Below are positions 44,917 through 55,600 of a stretch of DNA of 64,000 nt, piece after piece. This DNA is from Astrothelium macrocarpum (lineage: Eukaryota; Ascomycota; Dothideomycetes; Trypetheliales; Trypetheliaceae), in the NCBI GenBank assembly GCA_021030915.1, contig JAGEMR010000128.1, forward strand, positions 19,845 to 83,844, given 5' to 3'. A model generated the notes under the pieces. The model made no database searches and was not told the DNA's origin. It was given only the letters and a program-made list of their open reading frames with translations. The position numbers and the translations under genes are program-made. Each line of letters starts with the position of its first letter. The stretch's first letter is position 1.

Positions 44917-46978
44917 CTACCATTTATCAAATCGAGTGTGCGATTGGATTTTGGCGCGTTGTTTCCTCGATTTCCATATTCGTCGTTTCTCAAAAACTTT
45001 TTTGGTACCTCGAAGGATAGGTGCCAGCCTAACCGCTATGTGAGCTGCATCAACTCCTGTAAAATTAAAGACTTACAGCAATGCAAATGTTGTGACAGCC
45101 ATTAAGGGTATCGCCAAGTACCAAAAGAAGCTGTCGCTATTAGAAAGATTTCGTCGTCGGGTTTGGAACTTGTGCTTACGCATCGCTGTGCAACTGAACT
45201 GCATCCATTCTAGTAAAATTCATACCCATATATCCGGTCAAGAATGTCAAGGGAAGGAAGAAAATGGTGGCTACTGTGAGTTGTTTCATACTCTCATTCT
45301 GGTAGGCTCCCATCATATTGAATATCAGGCTTATCATGTTGTCTGCCGAGTTTCGCATCGAATCCACTGCTGACAAAATTGAGAGGCAGTGATCTTCAAC
45401 GTCGCCCAGATACGTGTGGGTCAAAGGAGATATTGTGATGCTTGACTCATTGACTTGCTTTGGCTTTCCATCAAGTCCAGGGGTACCAAAAGGCTGGTTT
45501 GTATGATCCCTCAAGGCGTTTACCACATTCGCAATTGGCTGAATCGTACTTCTTAGCCAGGCAAGCTCGGATGCTAGTATGTATAACTTCCGTGACTGCT
45601 CAAGTTTGGTGTCTGTCAATACATCCAATTCCAATTCTCCTATGTGATCCTGATATGCCTCGGCAACAGGAACGGCAAGGTCAATGATTGTATCGATGAT
45701 GACTTGAACCATCATACTTGCGTCTGAGCTTCGACGAAGAATGGTGTCGGCATTATTCAATCGCTTGGAAAAAATCAAATCCTCAACTTCCTTGGCAGAA
45801 TGCTCAAAAAATGAAATCACAGTATTATCCTCGGTCAGAAATAATGAAACTTGTTCAACGCTCACGCAAAGACTCTTATCAGAAAGTGTAGAATGCTTTT
45901 CTAGGTAGACGGATCGGTCAGGATTGGGCCCGCTTCGATATTGCTGTAACGTTCGCACTGGCTTTATCCGCTGGTCGTCAGTCAAGTCTTTGCTATCCAC
46001 CTGGCCATCCATGCCCATTGTACTCGTTTCATTGGGAGACTTTTCCCACATGACCGACCCGAACAGCTTTTGAGATATTGAAGGGTTTTTACGCGGCAGC
46101 AAAGCGTGCACGTCGCTGCCCTCTTGGTCCAAAAGATCTGATGTGTCGCTACAGTCACAAGGATGATTGTCTTTTCCATGTGTGTGGACCTTCACGAGCT
46201 TCTGCAAGGTCAAAATGATACAAGCATGGTCAGAATACCAATCGACTTTCGTCCTCGAACGCATGTTGAATATGTCTTCAAGTGCCAGCCGATGTAGGCC
46301 TTTGGCCTTCCCTATTATCTTGACCACATCTCCACTTAGTCCGCTGACACTAATCCATCGACAAGCGTTTGGATCCTCTCTTGGTTTTTTCATGAAATCG
46401 CCAAATGTGTCATTGTTAAACTGGCGAGGGGGGTGCATTTTTTTAGTTGTGAAATCAAACACCATAATGGTACTTGGTTTGCGGATCTGGCTGAGCGGGC
46501 CATTGTCATCGTCGGCAGTAGAGAAGCCAGGCTCAGCTCCTGGTTGCCAATGAGGCCTTGTTGGAGGATGGTATGTTTGGACAGTACTGCTTCGGGCTGG
46601 TTTATATCGAAGTGTGTCAGCAGAAAATCTGGACGAAGTAAATGCTGTGCCTCTCTCGGATGCCGGAGATAGGGATGACTGTCCACCATGGCGGATTGAT
46701 CGAGCAGCTTCGACATCGATGTGGTGCTCGGAAGGGGTGGTTTGCGATCTCAAAGGCGCGCTGAAATCCCGCACGGTGGTCATTGCTCGATTGCGTGTCA
46801 GCTGCCTTGGCACAGGAGATTGGCACGATTGGTTGTAAATGTTCCGCGTCAATCGTCGCGCGGATATGACGGTATTTCTCGTTCTAAAGCATATTGCAAT
46901 TTGGTTAGAAATAGCCCCTATTTTGGAGCAAGTAGTGGCATGACCTCCGGTGAGGAGAGCTATGGTGCGATTGGCCAT
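44917..46978 (-). CDS. CorA-type Mg2+ transporter
   Basis: Three exons, 46978-45180, 45136-45077 and 45028-44917, join to 656 aa. The family signature YMGMNF follows transmembrane helix 1 (VATIFFLPLTFLTG). Helix 2 (FFWYLAIPLMAVTTFALLLA) exists only after splicing the 60-nt second exon, and a basic tail (KKVFEKRRIWKSRKQR) follows. The long N-terminal cytosolic domain fits the pentameric CorA/ALR fold. The first 65 residues are basic and hydroxylated and could be either a presequence or a wrong start; the Met at 46783 (MTTVRDFSAPL) is the alternative. Without that extension, a plasma- or vacuolar-membrane role is more likely than mitochondrial Mrs2. Confidence 0.9.
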
Positions 46979-48214
46979 CAGTGCATCTCAAAAGGGGTGG
47001 CTAATGAAGAGGATCGACCAAAACGTGCGACGGAAAGCACGTAAACACATGACACGCCTGGTCACTAGATAGCCAAATGTCGTAAATTTGGCACAATCAA
47101 TGCTTCAATCACGACCCCGGACTTAATGGTCTACGAAACCCATGCCGCTGACGAAGAGCGATAAAGTGTAAACATGCGCCACCATCTAACCACATCTCTG
47201 TCGGCTTACCTGATGCGCACAATCCAGTGTGCTTAGTACCTTTGTCGTGATGACGGAGATTATTCGGCTGACCAAAGCGTGAAAAACGATACGATGGCAT
47301 TTAGCGCCACTCCCACCAATGGGTCGACGAGTATTAGCAGCAATCCCCAAGAGGGTAAGAAAATTGGGGCAATAAGTCAACCCATCACGGCGGATCACGC
47401 AGGCGTCGAGTGAGTAGTAAAGAGGCGAGTGAAGTGAGCAGTGCACGCAAAGTGAGACTGAAGCAGTTTCTTTGATCGCCGCTTTGAGGGCGAGCCTGGT
47501 AAATTACAAAACCCTTGAAGGGGCCCGCTGTCCGCCTCAGTCGGTTTCGCCGTCCAACCAGATCGAACGTCCCTTCTCCTCAATCGCCCTCACGAGCCCA
47601 GCCCTCTCACCCTCCCTCTCCACTCCTGCCATCCTCCCCATCACCATACATCTCCAGCATACATACCCACTTCTATCTCACCGCCGCAAAACCCACTCGA
47701 GTCCATTCGACGACTCCGTTGCTCACTTCATCGCTTTGCCGCTTCGGAGCGGGCAGTGGCCACACAGCTGCAGTTTCCCGCCCAGCCAGATCCAGGGAGC
47801 AAACATACTCCTCCATCACATTTTTCTCCACCGGAGTTGATGCTCTCTGGCTCCGATACTCGGTCTGCACCGAGTCTGACGCTCTATCGTCCTGTTTGCC
47901 CGTCTCCCATCACCAGTACTGCTCGCGGGCGCCACCACGACGTCAATCTGGCTCGCCTAACGATCAACTGATTCCCTAAATTATCTCCGGTCCCACTCAA
48001 AGCTGCTAGGCACCGTTGAATTCCACTAGGACGCCTGCAGCTGCTGTCAAGTGTACTCGATTTCATTGCCAGCACCCCAGCGAGCGCATTCGTTGGCCAA
48101 GATCTCGGAAGCCGGTCCACCTAACCCTTCCCGAACTCGAGGCCACTTCCTGCTATCCGATACCGTTGCCCATCTAGGTGCGGCTCGTGGGCGGTACCTC
48201 TGAGGTTTGTCGAA
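46979..48214. promoter_or_regulatory. divergent corA/samB promoter region
   Basis: 1.2 kb between two divergent genes. 47570-47900 is strongly pyrimidine-rich and is probably the transcribed leader or core promoter of samB. No gene is supported; overlapping open frames reflect composition. Confidence 0.55.
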
Positions 48215-50038
48215 ATGAGGGAGGTTAATTTCAGTATACCAAATGCCAACAAAGCTTCCGTCGCAATCACAACTGCCCTTTATGATCGCCGGGCCCTGGA
48301 CTGTACTTCAACCTTGCCGCTTATCAACTCCCTCAATAATCTAGCATGCTTGACAACATCTTCCGCGCGTATTCGCGACATTCTCACTGTCGATGGCGGG
48401 GTCGAGAGATTGGTCTGTATTTTAAAAGAGGGGAGGAGCAAAGATATGATGGACATGTGGAAATGGAACTTGGCCTTTCAGTGCCTTGTAAACATTGGAG
48501 TAAGAGGATCTGAAGCTGTCAGAACGCGAGTGGTTGAAGCAGACATGGTACCGGTCATTGCCACAATCTTGGACAACTATATTCAAGTCATTGAGAAATG
48601 CAAAGCCAAGGCTGAAGAAGACATTAAGCGCAACTCGAGCCGGCTGGGTTCATCGGCTAGACACTTTTCTCGTTCTGGGGACCGCCTCGGAAGTTCTGCT
48701 AGCCATCGATCAGAAAGGATCAGGAGACAGCCACCACCACCAATTGATATTCCACCTGCATCAACACTTCATACGCAAGATGGACCGGCAGCAGAATCAA
48801 ACTCCCTCCCCGCATTCTCACTCAGCTCGCCGCCTGAGCGCACACATTTCCCCAGACAACACCACCACCATCGTAGTCACGACAGTAGGAACAATGTGTA
48901 TGTCGCCCCTGCCGGATCCGGTCGACAACAGGGAGGCGTCCCATCCATGGATACCCCAGAGGCTTTTGGTCTACGTCCCGTGCGCGAGGTTGACCGACTG
49001 CCTTCCATGCTTGCACCAACCCTGCAAACTGGAGCCACTTCACAGCCAGAGTCTCCTACGACACCGGGTCCGACTACCACAACCCATACAAACAATCCTC
49101 GTCCATCGCAGCACTCTGGCCGCTCACGGAGAAGACCCTCAATTCGGCACCAGGTGTCTATGTCTGGTGATTCTGATGGTGATCAAAATGATGAGATTGC
49201 TTCTGAGGAGTCTACGTCTGGTAATGCCGCCGAGCCCATAGTTGGTATTCAGAACGAAATCAATATGCAGGATATGGTGGACCAAGAAGAGCTGTTGGAA
49301 GCAGGAGCAACCCCTGTTGCTCTGAATACCCAAGACCCCTTGGAAAACAATGAATCCGAGACCTTTAACATTACCCACCGCTCGGCCGATGGAAGTATCA
49401 TCAACCCAGCGACGACACAGACGAATGGAACAATAGGCATGTCTCCAGTGCAACCTCCTGTTAATGTTATAAACGCAACGCCGCCTGCGATGCAGGTCAA
49501 CTGGTACCCACGATTCATCAATGATCGGGCAGCAACAGCGTCGTTCTTAGCAGCGATGCCACGGGACGAGGATGTTTTGATGTCACTTCAGCTATTGGCA
49601 TACGTCTCCAAGTATTGCAATCTTCGATCATACTTTCAGCAGTCGCACCTTGTCCCAAGGCTCAAGATTGGCACCGATCTTGCCGTTCTGGATGGTGAAA
49701 CGCCTATGCCCAATACCAAATCAGAGGAAGAGTGGGATGATGAATATCTGTTGCCCAACGACTTTAACATCTTCCCTTTGGTGGAGAAGTTCACCGTCCG
49801 ACATCACTCACAAGACATGCAGTATTGGGCAGGCGTAGTCATGAGAAATCTTTGTCGAAAAGACGATGCAAAAGGAGGCATCCGACAATGTGCATGGTAT
49901 CAGTGTGGCAAGTGGGAGGAGTACACTCGGCAATTTGCCAAATGTCGGAGGTGCCGGCGAACGAAATATTGCAGCAAAGAATGTCAAAAGCTTGCCTGGG
50001 TCTTCCATCGACACTGGTGTATTGCCGCTCAGCAATGA
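48215..50038 (+). CDS. samB: SamB/MUB1 MYND-type zinc finger protein
   Basis: Single-exon frame of 607 aa. The N-terminus MREVNFSIPNANKASVAITT and the armadillo-like stretch through MWKWNLAFQCLVNIGVRGSE are characteristic of Aspergillus SamB and yeast Mub1. The middle is a long Ser/Pro/His-rich disordered linker. The C-terminus is a MYND zinc finger (CAWYQCGKW...FAKCRRCRRTKYCSKECQ...HRHWC). Mub1 works with the Ubr2 E3 ligase in degradation of Rpn4; SamB affects morphogenesis and branching in Aspergillus. Start chosen at the conserved MREVNF. Confidence 0.95.
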   Translation: MREVNFSIPNANKASVAITTALYDRRALDCTSTLPLINSLNNLACLTTSSARIRDILTVDGGVERLVCILKEGRSKDMMDMWKWNLAFQCLVNIGVRGSEAVRTRVVEADMVPVIATILDNYIQVIEKCKAKAEEDIKRNSSRLGSSARHFSRSGDRLGSSASHRSERIRRQPPPPIDIPPASTLHTQDGPAAESNSLPAFSLSSPPERTHFPRQHHHHRSHDSRNNVYVAPAGSGRQQGGVPSMDTPEAFGLRPVREVDRLPSMLAPTLQTGATSQPESPTTPGPTTTTHTNNPRPSQHSGRSRRRPSIRHQVSMSGDSDGDQNDEIASEESTSGNAAEPIVGIQNEINMQDMVDQEELLEAGATPVALNTQDPLENNESETFNITHRSADGSIINPATTQTNGTIGMSPVQPPVNVINATPPAMQVNWYPRFINDRAATASFLAAMPRDEDVLMSLQLLAYVSKYCNLRSYFQQSHLVPRLKIGTDLAVLDGETPMPNTKSEEEWDDEYLLPNDFNIFPLVEKFTVRHHSQDMQYWAGVVMRNLCRKDDAKGGIRQCAWYQCGKWEEYTRQFAKCRRCRRTKYCSKECQKLAWVFHRHWCIAAQQ

Positions 50039-50775
50039 ATTTCGCTCTAAGAATATAACGCTTTTGGCATGCTTCTTGGCACATATCTCTCCAGAGACTT
50101 TGGGTGCTGCTCTCTATTTCCATTTCGGAGTCTGCAATTTCTCTTACGGCCGGCTATGTATTATCCTTGACGAAATGCATGCGATCAGCTCTTCGACGCT
50201 TTCTACCCTTTTGCCCTCTGACGGCCTGCATTGGCATAACATTTCCCAGCGAGGTTTTTATTGGCGTTATGGCATCCCCAGGCGGCTACTCTTCTGTCTA
50301 TAACCACACTGCATTATTCCATCTGGATATTCGGAGCTTTACTTTTTTCACCCCCAGGTCTACGGGCGCATTTTGCTGAAACTACTTTTTTTCTCAAGGT
50401 TGTCAATTGTTTTGGGGAAGGGGATCAGGCATCATTTTTATGTCCGCTAGTCATGCGATGACTTTTTTGGCTACTGCTCTTCTCTCAGCGTGAGTGTACT
50501 GTGCAATTATCGCAAGTGATACCGCGAGAAAGTGTGGAAGGGGTGGAAACACTATTGATATTTTCGAGAGTCTTGTAATCTAGAGTCTCCAAGAGCATAG
50601 GGCTTCAAAAATTGACTCCAGCTACAATGTCTTATCTTGGTAGCATTCGCGTCTCCAGATTCGTGCCTCTGTTGACACTGTACTACAATTTCTATGTGAA
50701 CAGATAATCGTACTGCATCCCTAGCCTTGATAACATCATGCCAGCCCATGGATCAATGAAATGGATGGCTCCCGC
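50039..50775. other. convergent 3' flanks of samB and 2OG oxygenase gene
   Basis: No supported gene. Confidence 0.5.
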
Positions 50776-51870
50776 CTATTTCTTCTTGTCACCAAACTTA
50801 TTGCCTAGATTAGCTGCTCGCTCAATAATCCAGTCCTTTACTTTCCAATGCTTCTGTCCGTGTTGCAGTCCATCCACATTAGCATACATCACTCCATTTG
50901 TCCCATTCGCGTTCACATTCTCCCTCGCCTTTGCATCTTTTGTCATGTCTTCCAGGTAGACTTCATCCTCCGGCCTCACAAAATACACCAAACTATACCT
51001 ATCCACCTTTGCCTGCTCTCCTGGCGCCGCTACCACCCGATGCTTTCCACTCCTCACTCTCCCCCCACTAAACTCCACCATCGAATCCCCTAAATTACAG
51101 ATCGCATGTCCAGGCACCGGCCTCACCCATTGCCACTCTCCCGTTTCTGCATTCTCAATCTGCAACCCCCCAGCCCAATTAAACAGCAGCGTCACCGACC
51201 CAAAATCCGTATGCGGCGGCGTCGTAATCTCCACCTTCGCCTCATCCCCCAACCCTCCCTCCCCACCACCACCCTTCTCCAACCCCGGCGCCCACGTCAT
51301 CCTCACATGATCCCCACTCCGCTCTTCGAGCCTATGCCTCGCCCTCAACGCCGCCCTCTCAATCCCCAGCCCCACCGCCAACACATCCAACACCTCCATC
51401 CCAATCCCATGCGCGGTCCGCACAAACTCCCCCAACCCCTCCCACTCCGCCCGCACCACCTCCGGATACGCCACCCCGGGCCTCCCCGCGTTCCCCAAGA
51501 TGTCGTCCTTGGCGACGTTCCAGAACTCGCCGCGGTCGCGGCGCGCGTGCGGGTCCGCGGCCGCGATCTGGCCCGAGGGTTTGAAGCCGAATAGCGTGCG
51601 CGTGTGCGCGAAGCTGAGGGCTTCCTTGGTGGAGAGCGGGAGGTGAAAGGCGCGCTCGGCGACGGCGTGCAGGCGGGTGGTGAGCGTGAGGAGAGCGGTG
51701 CCCGTGGGGTGGCCGGTGAGGTCGAGGTAGAAGAAGCCGTGGGTGCGGCAGGTGCTGAAGAGTGAGGAGGCGGTGGTGGGGTCGTGGGAGAGGAGGGAGG
51801 AGAGGGAGATGCGGGTTAGAGGGGCTTCGGGGTGGAGGTTGGAGGGGTAGGGTGGGAGGGCTGGTGGCAT
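50776..51870 (-). CDS. 2-oxoglutarate/Fe(II) dioxygenase (IPNS-like fold)
   Basis: Single-exon frame of 364 aa. The N-terminal DIOX_N-type segment (THGFFYLDLTGH) is followed by the jelly-roll core with the iron triad His220-x-Asp222 (HTDFGS) and His277 (GKHRVV), plus 2OG-binding Arg291 (RYSLVYF). The family includes isopenicillin N synthase-like and gibberellin or alkaloid-modifying oxygenases; the substrate here is unknown and no biosynthetic cluster surrounds it. A Gly-rich insert (about 199-207) falls in the C-rich half of a skew island. No intron and no signal peptide. Confidence 0.93.
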   Translation of the reverse strand: MPPALPPYPSNLHPEAPLTRISLSSLLSHDPTTASSLFSTCRTHGFFYLDLTGHPTGTALLTLTTRLHAVAERAFHLPLSTKEALSFAHTRTLFGFKPSGQIAAADPHARRDRGEFWNVAKDDILGNAGRPGVAYPEVVRAEWEGLGEFVRTAHGIGMEVLDVLAVGLGIERAALRARHRLEERSGDHVRMTWAPGLEKGGGGEGGLGDEAKVEITTPPHTDFGSVTLLFNWAGGLQIENAETGEWQWVRPVPGHAICNLGDSMVEFSGGRVRSGKHRVVAAPGEQAKVDRYSLVYFVRPEDEVYLEDMTKDAKARENVNANGTNGVMYANVDGLQHGQKHWKVKDWIIERAANLGNKFGDKKK

Positions 51871-51890
51871 GGTTGATTGTGGTTTATATT
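50900..51890. other. GC-skew switch island 4 (centre ~51530)
   Basis: The plus strand is very C-rich at 50900-51500 and turns G-rich at 51540-51890. It covers most of the minus-strand oxygenase gene. This is the most visually striking of the six. Confidence 0.75.
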
Positions 51891-52677
51891 GTGTAATGGA
51901 TGGTTAACCGGGAACGCAGTCTTTAAAGGTTTGAAGAAATAGAGCTATTATTGATTACTTGGATATGTTTGAATATGTGCCACGGGATATTCAATAGAAG
52001 CCAAGAGTCTGAGATGTTGTTGAAAGAGAAACTAAAGGGAAGAATAATTGAAAGAAGGACCGACCCATTGACTGGGTTGTTTGTGTCGACTTACATATCA
52101 CAGATTGAGCAAACTACAAAGATACCCGCAGGTTGTGTGAAGAACTACCTTTCGGGATATTATGTCACTAGAGTTACCTCCAGGCGCCACGATGCTAGCC
52201 TCGGCTAACATCGGAGCGAGGTATAGGCCGAAGTTGAGAAAAGATACAAGGAGTGCATGAAAATGTACGACATTTGATTCTAGCATGCTAGGTTCTCTGT
52301 AGATTTTAGCCAAATCGGTTCAACGGGGGCGCGAACGTCATCCGCCACATCTGGTTTTGTTGGCCACGGACACCCCCGGCTTACCCAATTCTTGCCCAGC
52401 CACGACCAGACCCTTTTGGCCTCCAAATTCACCTTCTCCTTTCACCGGTTTATCCACTCGTGCTACCGCCATACATTCGTTCATTCCCTCGGCGGTCCCG
52501 CTATTTCGAATGCTTCCTTGCGACTTGTGCAACCGTGTTGGGCTTGGTTTTGTTGTTCCTGGGGCGCATTGGACACGAAAGACCGGATCACCTCCTTGCC
52601 GACGTCACTGGCCGTCTCCTTGTCTACTTGATTGAACGCTCACGGCACTCATTGAACAAATTGTTGGCTTGGACAGG
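51871..52677. promoter_or_regulatory. divergent 2OG oxygenase/flippase promoter region
   Basis: No supported gene. The last 350 bp is C/T-rich, a likely leader of the flippase gene. TTG at 52669 opens the coding frame but the first ATG is at 52678. Confidence 0.5.
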
Positions 52678-55600
52678 ATGGCAATGGGTGAAGATGGAAG
52701 CCATCTGCCCATTGAGCCCTCAGGCATCCGTCGGAGACATTCACGAACTAACGAGGAAGATGCCGAACGCGCGTCCCAGAACGTGGCGGCTCCACAAGAG
52801 TCTGACCACAGTAATGCAGCAGGTCGAAGATCGAATACTGACCCTTCATCTAGCGTTACTGCATCGGGGCCAGACCGAATGGCAGCATCCAACCCTAAAC
52901 CCCAGTCTGCGTCTGCTCCTCGAGTGCGATTCTCGGAAGAGGTTGAGCGACGACCTTCGTGGACCAATCTGAGAGGCGATGCAGATGGCGAAAGTCATGA
53001 TCACAAGATTAAGGCTTCTGGGGCTGACAGCAGTAGACAAACATCAACGCCGGAATTGTCATTGGATACGCGACGTGCAGTATCTGGCCCTTCCGTTTTG
53101 GGCAGAGGTACCGTTCTTTCGCCAAAGAGTCTCAAGTCTCCAGAATCGCAAAAGAGTTTCAAGTCGCCTCTCTCGCCTGGTTCTCGACCAAGAGGATATT
53201 CCCTCCGAAGTGCTATTTTCCGAAAGAACATGAGCGATGTTGGCGAAGCAGGGGAATCGATCGTGGAAATGGACGATATTGGATCATCAAGCGCAAGAGC
53301 CGGACAGAACACGGAGAATGCCAGCGCCCCAAGCAAGAAATCTTCAGACACGATTGTATCTGTTGCACCTGTGATGGGCACGATTACTGAAGCGAGTATG
53401 GACAAACCCAGCCTTTGGGATAGGAGCGGGAAAATAGCTCTAGATAAAGGAGTGAAAGGCATCAAGGGCGCTACTGCTTTGCCAAATTATCATCAATGGA
53501 TTGAAGAGGCGGCGGCGCACCGGAGCATTGCCTTCAAGATCAAGGGCTACTACAAGCGCGCACGAAAGTTCATCCTGCGTATTCAAGACATTCCGCCTAG
53601 CAAGGATGGACGCCATATTGAGCTCGACCCTTCGAGGAAGAAAGCGCTTATCGACGAACGGACAGGCCATTTTTACATTGGGAATGCGATTCGGTCCAGT
53701 CGATATAATGTGTACAACTTCATACCTCGACAACTTTTTGCTCAATTTTCAAAAATCGCAAATTTGTATGTTCCCTTCTAAATAACTTGGTAGTGAGACT
53801 GACGAGATAGTTACTTCTTGATTGTTTCGATTATGCAAATGATACCCGGTAAGTGACATGTCACGATGGAGCACATATTAAACTAACACCTTGATAGGCT
53901 TGAGTACTACTGGAAGTACGTTGTTCTCCCATTCTTCTACTGGGCTCATGGACTAATTACCTTTTAGCGTACACAACAATCGTACCGTTATTGTTTTTTG
54001 TGAGCATTTCAATGGCGAAAGAGGGCATTGACGACTTGCGGCGTTACAAACTCGACAAAGCAGAGAACAACAAAGAAGTTTCCGTTTTACACAGATACCA
54101 GCCCACACCTGTGGACAACTCAGAAAATACCGACGAACCTGTCCCGTCATCATCTTTGATGCACTGGGCCAAGACTAAATGGTACAATGTTCAAGTCGGA
54201 GACGTCATCAAATTGGGACGAGACGAAGCAGTTCCTGCTGACATCGTGCTGCTCAACTCTCAAGGACCAAACGGCATCGCTTACATTGAGACCATGGCTT
54301 TGGACGGCGAAACCAATTTAAAAAGCAAGCAACCAACGCAGTCTCTGGCCAAAAGATGTGACATGACCGAAAAGATTGCTGTATGCCATGCGCATTTCGT
54401 TGTAGAGGATCCGAATCTTGATTTGTACAATTTTGAAGGTCGAGTTACGGTCGATGGTGAAACATCTCCACTCACCAACTCGGAAATAATCTATCGAGGT
54501 AGCATCCTGCGCAACACACCCGAGGCTATCGGAATGGTCATTTACACTGGAGAAGAGTGTAAAATTCGCATGAATGCCAACAAAAACCCTCGCATCAAGG
54601 CTCCGTCTCTCCAAGCTATTGTAAACAAGGTTGTTGTCATTATCGTCTTGTTTGTCGTTTTTCTCGCCATTTTTAATACAGTTGCATACCAGCTCTGGGC
54701 TCACCAAGTTGAGCACAAGTCCTGGTATATTTCCAATGCTCGTGTTGCTTTCTTTCCAATCTTTATTTCATTTATCGTCATGTTCAATACTATGATACCC
54801 CTTTCCTTGTATGTCAGCATGGAAATCATCAAATTGGCGCAAATGTTTTTGTTAAACGATATCGACATGTATGATGAAGAATCAGATACTCCGTTTGAAG
54901 CAAGAACTTCAACCATCAATGAAGAGCTTGGACAAGTCAGGTACGTCACTCAAATGCTCTCGCCCCCGCTTTTACTGACTGTTGTATAGCTACATCTTTT
55001 CCGATAAAACAGGAACTTTGACGGACAATACCATGAAGTTCAGAAAAATTAGCGTGGCAGGCACAGCATGGCTACATGATGTAGACCTGAATGGAAATGA
55101 GGAGAAGAATCATTTAATCCACAAGAAGCGGAGCAAGAGATCGAAGGGCAAAAAGCCTCTACATTCCAAAAAGTCTTTTGGCTCGCGTTCTGCTCCAGAT
55201 AAAGACGAGCACAGAGAAGAAACACCGCGAACCAATTCAGAAATTGGTTTGGAAGAAAATATGGAAAATCCTCGGATGTCGACATCCAATTGGCAATCAT
55301 CAGCACGTCCTGCCAAAAACCAAGTCGAGCTCAGGACGTCCGAGTTGATTCGATTCATCCAAAAGAGACCGTTTACAGTTTTTGCTCGCAAAGCTCGAAT
55401 GCTTCTAGTTTCCATCGCCTTGTGCCATACCTGTCTTCCAGAAACGCAGGAAGATGGTAGCATTGATTTTCAGGCATCTTCACCAGATGAACTGGCACTG
55501 GTGCGTGCGGCGCAAGAGCTCGGCTATCTAATAATTAATAGGGATGCCGGCATACTCACCATACAGACCAATCCATTCGGACCTGGAAATGAACCTGTGT

